In this document: in pieces, positions 1 to 11,937 of the stretch
Numbering within the stretch: the stretch's first letter is position 1
Layout: each line of letters begins with the position of its first letter
Assembly: GCF_051020765.1 (NCBI RefSeq)
Contig: NW_027469102.1
Coordinates: 744,001-808,000 of the forward strand
DNA from: Lasioglossum baleicum
Lineage: Eukaryota > Arthropoda > Insecta > Hymenoptera > Halictidae
DNA length: 64,000 bases
Reading direction: 5' to 3'
Translations under genes and position numbers: made by a program
Notes under the pieces: generated by a model
Told to the model about the DNA's origin: nothing
Databases searched by the model: none
Seen by the model: only the letters and a program-made list of their open reading frames with translations

Positions 1-5
1 TCTCG

Positions 6-11
6 CACGTG
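6..11. promoter_or_regulatory. CACGTG E-box in monomer A, representative of about a thousand
   Basis: Each A unit carries GCACGTGT, with CACGTG as core. This is the canonical E-box of bHLH(-Zip) factors such as USF, MYC-MAX and CLOCK-BMAL1, and contains the ACGTG core used by HIF. It is replaced by CACCTG, CATGTG or CAAGTG at reproducible places in the higher-order repeats. The motif match is certain; function is unknown. Confidence 0.5.
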
Positions 12-60
12 TTTTTGCTCGACTAGCCTGCGGGATGCATCCTCTCGCACGTGTTTTTGC

Positions 61-80
61 TCGACTAGCCATGCGCATCC
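61..80 (+). other. A-to-B junction, representative
   Basis: The last A of a run is cut after its 26th base (boundary between 69 and 70, ACTAGC then CATGCGCATCC). The first B lacks its initial GCG, leaving 21 bp. The same join recurs through the window. In some blocks the base before CATGCGC is G, giving CTAGGCATGC, or the join reads CTAGGTATGC. Because B1 is truncated it carries only a half palindrome and not the full TGCGCATGCGCA. Confidence 0.9.
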
Positions 81-89
81 CAAAAAACC

Positions 90-101
90 TGCGCATGCGC
101 A
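90..101. promoter_or_regulatory. NRF1-type palindrome TGCGCATGCGCA, representative of several hundred
   Basis: Seen: a perfect 12-bp dyad formed at each B-B junction. By hand count about 13 occur in the first 1.2 kb, which projects to several hundred in the window. Known: the NRF1 consensus is YGCGCAYGCGCR, and fly Ewg and sea-urchin P3A2 share this DNA-binding family. Inference: possible binding sites. There is no evidence here of promoter activity. Confidence 0.55.
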
Positions 102-150
102 TCCCAAAAAATCTGCGCATGCGCATCCCACAAAAGCTGCGCATGCGCAT

Positions 151-170
151 CCCACAAAACCTCGCACGTG
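151..170 (+). other. B-to-A junction, representative
   Basis: The final B ends ACAAAACCT and its terminal CT serves as the first two bases of the next A (CTCGCACGTG), so the A that follows contributes 40 new bases. The join is nearly invariant. Exceptions are single AAAAAA-type B units joined directly to A (for example near 4490, 6605, 9447, 13110 and 15315), a CCGCGCACG variant near 597, and CCTTTCACG near 11896. Confidence 0.9.
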
Positions 171-375
171 TTTGTGCTCGACTAGCCTGCGGGATGCATC
201 CTTTCTCACGTGTTTTTACTCGACTAGCCTGCGGGATGCATCCTCTCGCACGTGTTGTTGCTCGACTAGCCTGCGGGATGCATCCTCTCGCACGTGTTTG
301 TGCTCGACTAGCCTGCGGGATGCATCCTCTCACACGTGTTTTTGCTCGACTAGCCATGCGCATCCCAAAAAACCT

Positions 376-399
376 GCGCATGCGCATCCCACAAAACCT
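376..399 (+). repeat. Monomer B, ACAAAA subtype (24 bp)
   Basis: A representative unit identical to the AAAAAA subtype except for A-to-C at the second base of the A-tract. This subtype occupies the 3' end of almost every B block and normally provides the junction back to A. A sub-variant ends AAAGCT and another begins GCGTATGCGC. Confidence 0.95.
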
Positions 400-423
400 G
401 CGCATGCGCATCCCAAAAAACCT
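400..423 (+). repeat. Monomer B, AAAAAA subtype (24 bp)
   Basis: A representative unit: GCGCATGCGC, ATCCC, six A, CCT. This subtype begins nearly every B block. Preceded by the CCT of the previous B it completes the palindrome TGCGCATGCGCA. Other subtypes end A6-TCT, or carry AAACAATTT, AAAAAATTT or AATAAA in the tract. The rare forms mark specific positions in larger repeats. Confidence 0.95.
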
Positions 424-1345
424 GCGCATGCGCATCCCACAAAACCTGCGTATGCGCATCCCACAAAACCTCGCACGTGTTTTTACTCGACTAGCCTGCG
501 GGATGCATCCTCTCGCACGTGTTTTTACTCGACTAGCCTGCGGGATGCATCCTCTCGCACGTGTTTTTGCTCGACTAGCCATGCGCATCCCAAAAAACCG
601 CGCACGTGTTTTTACTCGACTAGCCTGCGGGATGCATCCTCTCGCACGTGTTTTTGCTCGGCTAGCCTGCGGGATACATCCTCTCGCACGTGTTTTTGCT
701 CGACTAGCCATGCGCATCCGAAAAAACCTGCGCATGCGCATCCCACAAAACCTGCGCATGCGCATCCCACATAACCTCGCACGTGTTTGTGCTCGACTAG
801 CCTGCGGGATGCATCCTTTCGCACGTGTTTTTACTCGACTAGCCTGCGGGATGCATCCTCTCGCACGTGTTTTTGCTCTACTAGCCATGCGCATCCCAAA
901 AAACCTGCGCATGCGCATCCCAAACAATTTGCGCATGCGCATCCCACAAAACCTGCGCATGCGCATCCCACAAAACCTCGCACGTGTTTGTGCTCGACTA
1001 GCCTGCGGGATGCATCCTCTCGCACGTGTTTTTGCTCGACTAGCCTGCGGGATGCATCCTCTCGCACGTGTTTTTGCTCGACTAGCCATGCGCATCCCAA
1101 AAAACCTGCGCATGCGCATCCCAAAAAATCTGCGCATGCGCATCCCACAAAAGCTGTGCATGCGCATCCCACAAAACCTCGCACGTGTTTGTGCTCGACT
1201 AGCCTGCGGGATGCATCCTTTCGCACGTGTTTTTACTCGACTAGCCTGCGGGATGCATCCTCTCGCACGTGTTGTTGCTCGACTAGCCTGCGGGATGCAT
1301 CCTCTCGCACGTGTTTGTGCTCGACTAGCCTGCGGGATGCATCCT

Positions 1346-1771
1346 CTCACACGTGTTTTTGCTCGACTAACCTGCGGGATGCATCCTCTCGCACGTGTTT
1401 TTGCTCGACTAGCCATGCGCATCCCACAAAACCTCGCACGTGTTTGTGCTCGACTAGCCTGCGGGATGCATCCTCTCGCACGTGTTTTTGCTCGACTAGC
1501 CTGCGGGATGCATCCACTCGCACGTGTTTGTGCTCGACTAGCCTGCGGGATGCATCCTCTCACACGTGTTTTTGCTCGACTAACCTGCGGGATGCATCCT
1601 CTCGCACGTGTTTTTGCTCGACTAGCCATGCGCATCCCACAAAACCTCGCACGTGTTTGTGCTCGACTAGCCTGCGGGATGCATCCTCTCGCACGTGTTT
1701 TTGCTCGACTAGCCTGCGGGATGCATCCTCTCGCACGTGTTTTTGCTCGACTAGCCATGCGCATCCCAAAA
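1346..1771 (+). repeat. 213-bp local tandem duplication
   Basis: CTCACACG occurs at 1346 and 1559, and the single B block at 1414 and 1627, both at offset 213. A third related copy begins with CTCACACG at 2183. Each copy has A units with CTCACACG and CTAACCTGC, one B unit and an A unit of the GTTTGTG type. The outer limits are approximate because all A units resemble each other. Confidence 0.7.
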
Positions 1772-3720
1772 AACCTGCGCATATGCATCCCAAAAAATCT
1801 GCGCATGCGCATCCCACAAAACCTGCGCATGCGCATCCCACAAAACCTCGCACGTGTTTGTGCTCGACTAGCCTGCGGGATGCATCCTTTTGCACGTGTT
1901 TTTACTCGACTAGCCTGCGGGATGCATCCTCTCGCACGTGTTTTTGCTCGACTAGCCTGCGGGATGCATCCTCTCGCACGTGTTTGTGCTCGACTAGCCT
2001 GCGGGATGCATCCTCTCGCACGTGTTTTTACTCGACTAGCCTGCGGGATGCATCCTCTCGCACGTGTTTTTACTCGACTAGCCTGCGGGATGCATCCTCT
2101 CGCACGTGTTGTTGCTCGACTAGCCTGCGGGATGCATCCTCTCGCACGTGTTTGTGCTCGACTAGCCTGCGGGATGCATCCTCTCACACGTGTTTTTGCT
2201 CGACTAACCTGCGGGATGCATCCTCTCGCACGTGTTTTTGCTCGACTAGCCATGCGCATCCCACAAAACCTCGCACGTGTTTGTGCTCGACTAGCCTGCG
2301 GGATGCATCCTCTCGCACGTGTTTTTGCTCGACTAGCCTGCGGGATGCATCCTCTCGCACGTGTTTTTGCTCTACTAGCCATGCGCATCCCAAAAAACCT
2401 GCGCATGCGCATCCCAAAAAATTTGCGCATGCGCATCCCACAAAACCTGCGCATGCGCATCCCACAAAACCTCGCACGTGTTTGTGCTCGACTAGCCTGC
2501 GGGATGCATCCTTTCGCACGTGTTTTTACTCGACTAGCCTGCGGGATGCATCCTCTCGCACGTGTTTTTGCTCGACTAGCCATGCGCATCCCAAAAAACC
2601 TGCGCATGCGCATCCCAAAAAATCTGCGAATGCGCATCCCACAAAACCTGCGCATGCGCATCCCACAAAACCTCGCACGTGTTTGTGCTCGACTAGCCTG
2701 CGGGATGCATCCTCTCGCACGTGTTTTTGCTCGACTAGCCTGCGGGATGCATCCTCTCGCACGTGTTTTTGCTCTACTAGCCATGCGCATCCCAAAAAAC
2801 CTGCGCATGCGCATCCCAAAAAATTTGCGCATGCGCATCCCACAAAACCTCGCACGTGTTTGTGCTCGACTAGCCTGCGGGATGCATCCTTTCGCACGTG
2901 TTTTTACTCGACTAGCCATGCGCATCCCAAAAAACCTGCGCATGCGCATCCCAAAAAACCTGCGCATGCGCATCCCAAAAAACCTGCGCATGCGCATCCC
3001 ACAAAACCTGCGTATGAGCATCCCACAAAACCTCGCACGTGTTTTTACTCGACTAGCCTGCGGGATGCATCCTCTCGCACGTGTTTTTACTCGACTAGCC
3101 TGCGGGATGCATCCTCTCGCACGTGTTTTTGCTCTACTAGCCATGCGCATCCCAAAAAACCTGCGCATGCGCATCCCAAACAATTTGCGCATGCGCATCC
3201 CACAAAACCTGCGCATGCGCATCCCACAAAGCCTCGCACGTGTTTGTGCTCGACTAGCCTGCGGGATGCATCCTCTCGCACGTGTTTTTGCTCGACTAGC
3301 CATGCGCATCCCAAAAAACCTGCGCATGCGCATCCCACAAAAGCTGCGCATGCGCATCCCACAAAACCTCGCACGTGTTTGTGCTCGACTAGCCTGCGGG
3401 ATGCATCCTCTCGCACGTGTTTTTGCTCGGCTAGCCTGCGGGATGCATCCTCTCGGACGTGTTTTTGCTCGACTAGCCATGCGCATCCCAAAAAACCTGC
3501 GCATGCGCATCCCAAAAAACCTGCGCATGCGCATCCCACAAAACCTGCGCATGCGCATCCCACAAAACCTCGCACGTGTTTGTGCTCGACTAGCCTGCGG
3601 GATGCATCCTCTCGCACGTGTTTTTACTCGACTAGCCTGCGGGATGCATCCTCTCGCATGTGTTTTTGCTCGACTAGCCTGCGGGATGCATCCTCTCGCA
3701 CGTGATTTTGCTCGACTAGC

Positions 3721-5661
3721 CTACGGGATGCATCCTCTCGCACGTGTTTTTGCTCGACTAGCCATGCGCATCCCAAAAAACCTGCGCATGCGCATCCCAA
3801 ACAATTTGCGCATGCGCATCCCACAAAACCTGCGCATGCGCATCCCACAAAACCTCGCACGTGTTTGTGCTCGACTAGCCTGCGGGATGCATCCTCTCGC
3901 ACGTGTTTTTGCTCGACTAGCCTGCGGGATGCATCCTCTCGCACGTGTTTTTGCTCGACTAGTCATGCGCATCCCAAAAAACCTGCGCATGCGCATCCCA
4001 AAAAATCTGCGCATGCGCATCCCACAAAAGCTGCGCATGCGCATCCCACAAAACCTCGCACGTGTTTGTGCTCGACTAGCCTGCGGGATGCATCCTTTCG
4101 CACGTGTTTTTACTCGACTAGCCTGCGGGATGCATCCTCTCGCACGTGTTGTTGCTCGACTAGCCTGCGGGATGCATCCTCTCGCACGTGTTTGTGCTCG
4201 ACTAGCCTGCGGGATGCATCCTCTCACACGTGTTTTTGCTCGACTAGCCATGCGCATCCCAAAAAACCTGCGCATGCGCATCCCACAAAACCTGCGCATG
4301 CGCATCCCAAAAAACCTGCGCATGCGCATCCCACAAAACCTGCGTATGCGCATCCCACAAAACCTCGCACGTGTTTTTACTCGACTAGCCTGCGGGATGC
4401 ATCCTCTCGCACGTGTTTTTACTCGACTAGCCTGCGGGATGCATCCTCTCGCACGTGTTTTTGCTCGACTAGCCATGCGCATCCCAAAAAACCTCGCACG
4501 TGTTTTTACTCGACTAGCCTGCGGGATGCATCCTCTCGCACGTGTTTTTGCTCGGCTAGCCTGCGGGATACATCCTCTCGCACGTGTTTTTGCTCGACTA
4601 GCCATGCGCATCCCAAAAAACCTGCGCATGCGCATCCCACAAAACCTGCGCATGCGCATCCCACATAACATCGCACGTGTTTGTGCTCGACTAGCCTGCG
4701 GGATGCATCCTTTCGCACGTGTTTTTACTCGACTAGCCTGCGGGATGCATCCTCTCGCACGTGTTTTTGCTCTACTAGCCATGCGCATCCCAAAAAACCT
4801 GCGCATGCGCATCCCACAAAACCTGCGCATGCGCATCCCACAAAACCTCGCACGTGTTTGTGCTCGACTAGCCTGCGGGATGCATCCTCTCGCACGTGTT
4901 TTTGCTCGACTAGCCTGCGGGATGCATCCTCTCGCACGTGTTTTTGCTCGACTAGCCATGCGCATCCCAAAAAACCTGCGCATGCGCATCCCAAACAATT
5001 TGCGCATGCGCATCCCACAAAACCTGCGCATGCGCATCCCACAAAGCCTCGCACGTGTTTGTGCTCGACTAGCCTGCGGGATGCATCCTCTCGCACGTGT
5101 TTTTGCTCGACTAGCCTGCGGGATGCATCCTCTCGCACGTGTTTTTGCTCGACTAGCCATGCGCATCCCAAAAAACCTGCGCATGCGCATCCCACAAAAG
5201 CTGCGCATGCGCATCCCACAAAACCTCGCACGTGTTTGTGCTCGACTAGCCTGCGGGATGCATCCTCTCGCACGTGTTTTTACTCGACTAGCCTGCGGGA
5301 TGCATCCTCTCGCATGTGTTTTTGCTCGACTAGCCTGCGGGATGCATCCTCTCGCACGTGTTTTTGCTCGGCTAGCCTGCGGGATGCATCCTCTCGGACG
5401 TGTTTTTGCTCGACTAGCCATGCGCATCCCAAAAAACCTGCGCATGCGCATCCCAAAAAACCTGCGCATGCGCATCCCACAAAACCTGCGCATGCGCATC
5501 CCACAAAACCACGCACGTGTTTGTGCTCGACTAGCCTGCGGGATGCATCCTCTCGCACGTGTTTTTACTCGACTAGCCTGCGGGATGCATCCTCTCGCAT
5601 GTGTTTTTGCTCGACTAGCCTGCGGGATGCATCCTCTCGCACGTGATTTTGCTCGACTAGC
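3721..5661 (+). repeat. Higher-order segment 2 (1941 bp)
   Basis: The shortest landmark-to-landmark segment. It begins with the CCTACGGG A unit and contains the AAACAATTT B subtype near 3801 and again near 4995, the AAAAGCT B subtype, the GCGTATGCGC B subtype and the TCGGCTAGCC / GGGATACATCC pair. About 1.2 kb of it (3.73-4.99 kb) is repeated at offset 2118 in segment 3. A private change at 3962 makes ACTAGT where other copies have ACTAGC. Confidence 0.8.
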
Positions 5662-7100
5662 CTACGGGATGCATCCTCTCGCACGTGTTTTTGCTCGACT
5701 AGGCATGCGCATCCCAAAAAACCTGCGCATGCGCATCCCACAAAACCTGCGCATGCGCATCCCACAAAACCTCGCACGTGTTTGTGCTCGACTAGCCTGC
5801 GGGATGCATCCTTTCGCACGTGTTTTTACTCGACTAGCCTGCGGGATGCATCCTCTCGCACGTGTTTTTGCTCTACTAGCCATGCGCATCCCAAAAAACC
5901 TGCGCATGCGCATCCCAAACAATTTGCGCATGCGCATCCCACAAAACCTGCGCATGCGCATCCCACAAAACCTCGCACGTGTTTGTGCTCGACTAGCCTG
6001 CGGGATGCATCCTCTCGCACGTGTTTTTGCTCGACTAGCCTGCGGGATGCATCCTCTCGCACGTGTTTTTGCTCGACTAGCCATGCGCATCCCAAAAAAC
6101 CTGCGCATGCGCATCCCAAAAAATCTGCGCATGCGCATCCCACAAAAGCTGCGCATGCGCATCCCACAAAACCTCGCACGTGTTTGTGCTCGACTAGCCT
6201 GCGGGATGCATCCTTTCGCACGTGTTTTTACTCGACTAGCCTGCGGGATGCATCCTCTCGCACGTGTTGTTGCTCGACTAGCCTGCGGGATGCATCCTCT
6301 CGCACGTGTTTGTGCTCGACTAGCCTGCGGGATGCATCCTCTCACACGTGTTTTTGCTCGACTAGCCATGCGCATCCCAAAAAACCTGCGCATGCGCATC
6401 CCACAAAACCTGCGCATGCGCATCCCAAAAAACCTGCGCATGCGCATCCCACAAAACCTGCGTATGCGCATCCCACAAAACCTCGCACGTGTTTTTACTC
6501 GACTAGCCTGCGGGATGCATCCTCTCGCACGTGTTTTTACTCGACTAGCCTGCGGGATGCATCCTCTCGCACGTGTTTTTGCTCGACTAGCCATGCGCAT
6601 CCCAAAAAACCTCGCACGTGTTTTTACTCGACTAGCCTGCGGGATGCATCCTCCCGCACGTGTTTTTGCTCGGCTAGCCTGCGGGATACATCCTCTCGCA
6701 CGTGTTTTTGCTCGACTAGCCATGCGCATCCCAAAAAACCTGCGCATGCGCATCCCACAAAACCTGCGCATGCGCATCCCACATAACCTCGCACGTGTTT
6801 GTGCTCGACTAGCCTGCGGGATGCATCCTTTCGCACGTGTTTTTACTCGACTAGCCTGCGGGATGCATCCTCTCGCACGTGTTTTTGCTCTACTAGCCAT
6901 GCGCATCCCAAAAAACCTGCGCATGCGCATCCCACAAAACCTGCGCATGCGCATCCCACAAAACCTCGCACGTGTTTGTGCTCGACTAGCCTGCGGGATG
7001 CATCCTCTCGCACGTGTTTTTGCTCGACTAGCCTGCGGGATGCATCCTCTCGCACGTGTTTTTGCTCGACTAGCCATGCGCATCCCAAAAAACCTGCGCA
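3735..7100 (+). repeat. Pair of roughly 1.2-kb repeats at offset 2118
   Basis: Matching landmarks are AAACAATTT at 3798 and 5916 and the GTTTGTG A units with CTTTCGCACG that follow CACATAAC near 4681 and 6799, all at offset 2118. Similarity runs from about 3.73 to 4.99 kb and from about 5.85 to 7.11 kb, and ends where one copy has an AAACAATTT B unit and the other an A6-TCT unit. Few private differences separate the copies, for example CATAACATCGC near 4673 against CATAACCTCGC near 6785. Confidence 0.75.
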
Positions 7101-10100
7101 TGCGCATCCCAAAAAATCTGCGCATGCGCATCCCACAAAAGCTGCGCATGCGCATCCCACAAAACCTCGCACGTGTTTGTGCTCGACTAGCCTGCGGGAT
7201 GCATCCTTTCGCACGTGTGTTTACTCGACTAGCCTGCGGGATGCATCCTCTCGCACGTGTTGTTGCTCGACTAGCCTGCGGGATGCATCCTCTCGCACGT
7301 GTTTGTGCTCGACTAGCCTGCGGGATGCATCCTCTCACACGTGTTTTTGCTCGACTAAACTGCGGGATGCATCCTCTCGCACGTGTTTTTGCTCGACTAG
7401 CCATGCGCATCCCACAAAACCTCGCACGTGTTTGTGCTCGACTAGCCTGCGGGATGCATCCTCTCGCACGTGTTTTTGCTCGACTAGCCTGCGGGATGCA
7501 TCCTCTCGCACGTGTTTTTGCTCTACTAGCCATGCGCATCCCAAAAAACCTGCGCATGCGCATCCCAAAAAATTTGCGCATGCGCATCCCACAAAACCTG
7601 CGCATGCGCATCCCACAAAACCTCGCACGTGTTTGTGCTCGACTAGCCTGCGGGATGCATCCTTTCGCACGTGTTTTTACTCGACTAGCCTGCGGGATGC
7701 ATCCTATCGCACGTGTTTTTGCTCGACTAGCCATGCGCATCCCAAAAAACCTGCGCATGCGCATCCCAAAAAATCTGCGAATGCGCATCCCACAAAACCT
7801 GCGCATGCGCATCCCACAAAACCTCGCACGTGTTTGTGCTCGACTAGCCTGCGGGATGCATCCTCTCGCACGTGTTTTTGCTCGACTAGCCTGCGGGATG
7901 CATCCTCTCGCACGTGTTTTTGCTCTACTAGCCATGCGCATCCCAGAAAACCTGCGCATGCGCATCCCAAAAAATTTGCGCATGCGCATCCCACAAAACC
8001 TGCGCATGCGCATCCCACAAAACCTCGCACGTGTTTGTGCTCGACTAGCCTGCGGGATGCATCCTTTCGCACGTGTTTTTACTCGACTAGCCTGCTGGAT
8101 GCATCCTCTCGCACGTGTTTTTGCTCGACTAGCCTGCGGGATGCATCCTCTCGCACGTGTTTTTGCTCGACTAGCCTGCGGGATGCATCCTCTCGCACGT
8201 GTTGTTACTCGACTAGCCTGCGGGATGCATCCTCTCGCACGTGTTTTTACTCGACTACCCTGCGGGATGCATCCTCTCGCACGTGTTTTTGCTCGACTAG
8301 CCATGCGCATCCCAAAAAACCTGCGCATGCGCATCCCAAAAAACCTGCGCATGCGCATCCCAAAAAACCTGCGCATGCGCATCCCACAAAACCTGCGTAT
8401 GCGCATCCCACAAAACCTCGCACGTGTTTTTACTCGACTAGCCTGCGGGATGCATCCTCTCGCACGTGTTTTTACTCGACTAGCCTGCGGGATGCATCCT
8501 CTCGCACGTGTTTTTGCTCGACTAGCCATGCGCATCCCAAAAAACCTGCACATGCGCATCCCTAAAAACCTGCGCATGCGCATCCCACAAAACCTGCGCA
8601 TGCGCATCCCACAAAACCTCGCACGTGTTTTTACTCGACTAGCCTGCGGGATGCATCCTCTCGCACGTGTTTTTGCTCGGCTAGCCTGCGGGATGCATCC
8701 TCTCGGACGTGTTTTTGCTCGACTAGCCATGCGCATCCCAAAAAACCTGCGCATGCGCATCCCAAAAAACCTGCGCATGCGCATCCCACAAAACCTGCGC
8801 ATGCGCATCCCACAAAACCTGCGCATGCGCATCCCACAAAACCTCGCACGTGTTTTTACTCGACTAGCCTGCGGGATGCATCCTCTCGCACGTGTTTTTG
8901 CTCGACTAGCCTGCGGGATGCATCCTCTCGCACGTGTTTGTGCTCGACTAGCCTGCGGGATGCATCGTCTCGCACGTGTTTTTACTCGACTAGCCTGCGG
9001 GATGCATCCTCTCGCACGTGTTTTTGCTCGACTAGCCTGCGGGATGCATCCTCTAGCACGTGTTTTTGCTCGACTAGCCTGCGGGATGCATCCTCTCGCA
9101 CGTGTTTTTACTCGACTAGCCTGCGGGATGCATCCTCTCGCACGTGTTTTTACTCGACTACCCTGCGGGATGCATCCTCTCGCACGTGTTTTTGCTCGAC
9201 TAGCCATGCGCATCCCAATAAACCTGCGCATGCGCATCCCAAAAAACCTGCGCATGCGCATCCCAAAAAACCTGCGCATGCGCATCCCACAAAACCTGCG
9301 TATGCGCATCCCACAAAACCTCGCACGTGTTTTTACTCGACTAGCCTGCGGGATGCATCCTCTCGCACGTGTTTTTACTCGACTAGCCTGCGGGATGCAT
9401 CCTCTCGCACGTGTTTTTGCTCGACTAGCCATGCGCATCCCAAAAAACCTCGCACGTGTTTTTACTCGACTAGCCTGCGGGATGCATCCTCTCGCACGTG
9501 TTTTTGCTCGGCTAGCCTGCGGGATACATCCTCTCGCACGTGTTTTTGCTCGACTAGCCATGCGCATCCCAAAAAACCTGCGCATGCGCATCCCACAAAA
9601 CCTGCGCATGCGCATCCCACAAAACCTCGCACGTGTTTGTGCTCGACTAGCCTGCGGGATGCATCCTTTCGCACGTGTTTTTACTCGACTAGCCTGCGGG
9701 ATGCATCCTCTCGCACGTGTTTTTGCTCTACTAGCCATGCGCATTCCAAAAAACCTGCGCATGCGCATCCCAAACAATTTGCGCATGCGCATCCCACAAA
9801 ACCTGCGCATGCGCATCCCACAAAGCCTCGCACGTGTTTGTGCTCGACTAGCCTGCGGGATGCATCCTCTCGCACGTGTTTTTGCTCGACTAGCCTGCGG
9901 GATGCATCCTCTCGCACGTGTTTTTGCTCGACTAGCCATGCGCATCCCAAAAAACCTGCGCATGCGCATCCCAAAAAATCTGCGCATGCGCATCCCACAA
10001 AAGCTGCGCATGCGCATCCCACAAAACCTCGCACGTGTTTGTGCTCGACTAGCCTGCGGGATGCATCCTTTCGCACGTGTTTTTACTCGACTAGCCTGCG

Positions 10101-11604
10101 GGATGCATCCTCTCGCACGTGTTGTTGCTCGACTAGCCTGCGGGATGCATCCTCTCGCACGTGTTTGTGCTCGACTAGCCTGCGGGATGCATCCTCTCAC
10201 ACGTGTTTTTGCTCGACTAACCTGCGGGATGCATCCTCTCGCACGTGTTTTTGCTCGACTAGCCTGCGGGATGCATCCTCTCGCACGTGTTTTTGCTCGA
10301 CTAGCCTGCGGGATGCATCCTCTCGCACGTGTTTTTGCTCGGCTAGCCTGCGGGATACATCCTCTCACACGTGTTTTTGCTCGACTAGCCATGCGCATCC
10401 CAAAAAACCTGCGCATGCGCATCCCACAAAACCTGCGCATGCGCATCCCACAAAACCTCGCACGTGTTTGTGCTCGACTAGCCTGCGGGATGCATCCTTT
10501 CGCACGTGTTTTTACTCGACTAGCCTGCGGGATGCATCCTCTCGCACGTGTTTTTGCTCGACTAGCCATGCGCATCCCAAAAAACCTGCGCATGCGCATC
10601 CCAAAAAATCTGCGAATGCGCATCCCACAAAACCTGCGCATGCGCATCCCACAAAACCTCGCACGTGTTTGTGCTCGACTAGCCTGCGGGATGCATCCTT
10701 TCGCACGTGTTTTTACTAGACTAGCCTGCGGGATGCATCCTCTCGCACGTGTTTTTGCTCGACTAGCCTGCGGGATGCATCCTCTCGCACGTGTTTTTGC
10801 TCGACTAGCCTGCGGGATGCATCCTCTCGCACGTGTTGTTACTCGACTAGCCTGCGGGATGCATCCTCTCGCACGTGTTTTTACTCGACTACCCTGCGGG
10901 ATGCATCCTCTCGCACGTGTTTTTGCTCGACTAGCCATGCGCATCCCAAAAAACCTGCGCATGCGCATCCCAAAAAACCTGCGCATGCGCATCCCAAAAA
11001 ACCTGCGCATGCGCATCCCACAAAACCTGCGTATGCGCATCCCACAAAACCTCGCACGTGTTTTTACTCGACTAGCCTGCGGGATGCATCCTCTCGCACG
11101 TGTTTTTACTCGACTAGCCTGCGGGATGCATCCTCTCGCACGTGTTTTTGCTCGACTAGCCATGCGCATCCCAAAAAACCTGCACATGCGCATCCCAAAA
11201 AACCTGCGCATGCGCATCCCACAAAACCTGCGCATGCGCATCCCACAAAACCTCGCACGTGTTTTTACTCGACTAGCCTGCGGGATGCATCCTCTCGCAC
11301 GTGTTTTTGCTCGGCTAGCCTGCGGGATGCATCCTCTCGCACGTGTTTTTGCTCGACTAGCCATGCGCATCCCAAAAAACCTGCGCATGCGCATCCCAAA
11401 AAACCTGCGCATGCGCATCCCACAAAACCTGCGCATGCGCATCCCACAAAACCTCGCACGTGTTTGTGCTCGACTAGCCTGCGGGATGCATCCTCTCGCA
11501 CGTGTTTTTACTCGACTAGCCTGCGGGATGCATCCTCTCGCATGTGTTTTTGCTCGACTAGCCTGCGGGATGCATCCTCTCGCACGTGATTTTGCTCGAC
11601 TAGC
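5662..11604 (+). repeat. Higher-order segment 3 (5943 bp)
   Basis: Begins with CCTACGGG followed by a CTAGGCATGC junction and a short B block. It includes the second copy of the 2118-offset repeat, A units with CTGCTGG (near 8093) and CTACCC (near 8257), GTTGTTACTCG units, an AATAAA-tract B unit near 9217 and GCACATGCGC B units. A one-base change to CCCTAAAAA near 8562 puts a TAA into one otherwise open frame. GGATGCATCGTCTCG near 8963 and CTCTAGCACG near 9053 are further rare A variants. Confidence 0.8.
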
Positions 11605-11937
11605 CTACGGGATGCATCCTCTCGCACGTGTTTTTGCTCGACTAGGCATGCGCATCCCAAAAAACCTGCGCATGCGCATCCCACAAAACCTGCGCATGCG
11701 CATCCCACAAAACCTGCGCATGCGCATCCCACAAAACCTCGCACGTGTTTTTACTCGACTAGCCTGCGGGATGCATCCTCTCGCACGTGTTTTTGCTCGA
11801 CTAGCCATGCGCATCCCAAAAAACCTGCGCATGCGCATCCCAAAAATCTGCGCATGCGCTTCCCACAAAACCTGCGCATGCGCATCCCACAAAACCTTTC
11901 ACGTGTTTGTGCTCGACTAGCCTGCGGGATGCATCCT

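Larger units (their letters stand above)
1..3720 (+). repeat. Higher-order segment 1 (left-truncated)
   Basis: Mixed A runs and B blocks up to the first CCTACGGG landmark. Bases 1 to about 910 recur at offset 3894 (about 3895-4804) and again at 6012 (about 6013-6922), with matching rare variants such as AAAAGCT, GCGTATGCGC, TCGGCTAGCC and GGGATACATCC. The segment has three single-unit B blocks of the ACAAAA type (1414-1434, 1627-1647, 2251-2271), each after an A run carrying CTCACACG and CTAACCTGC. Elsewhere B blocks usually have two to five units. A TGA created by CGTGATTTT near 3703 ends one of the long frames. Confidence 0.8.
35..11920 (+). other. Very long open frame, judged non-coding
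   Basis: A stop-free run of 3961 codons would encode iterations of an 8-residue unit (MRIPKNLR) and a 14-residue unit (ARLACGMHPLARVF). Comparable open frames cover the window in two frames on each strand. The cause is arithmetic: unit lengths 42 and 24, and the combined A-B-A junction length of 87, are multiples of three, and A has a TAG in only one frame per strand. The common variable sites (TTTTTGC to TTTTTAC or TTTGTGC, and AAAAAA to ACAAAA) change the residue in this frame. The frame ends where a 23-bp B unit shifts it. I see no splice structure, codon bias or unique domain. Translation is not excluded but not supported. Confidence 0.8.

Noticed and set aside
35..11920. A giant repetitive protein gene (3961 codons; similar frames across the window)
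   Set aside because: Openness follows from unit lengths that are multiples of three. Four frames are equally open, variants change residues, and the 23-bp unit and CGTGATTTT (TGA) variants break the frames.
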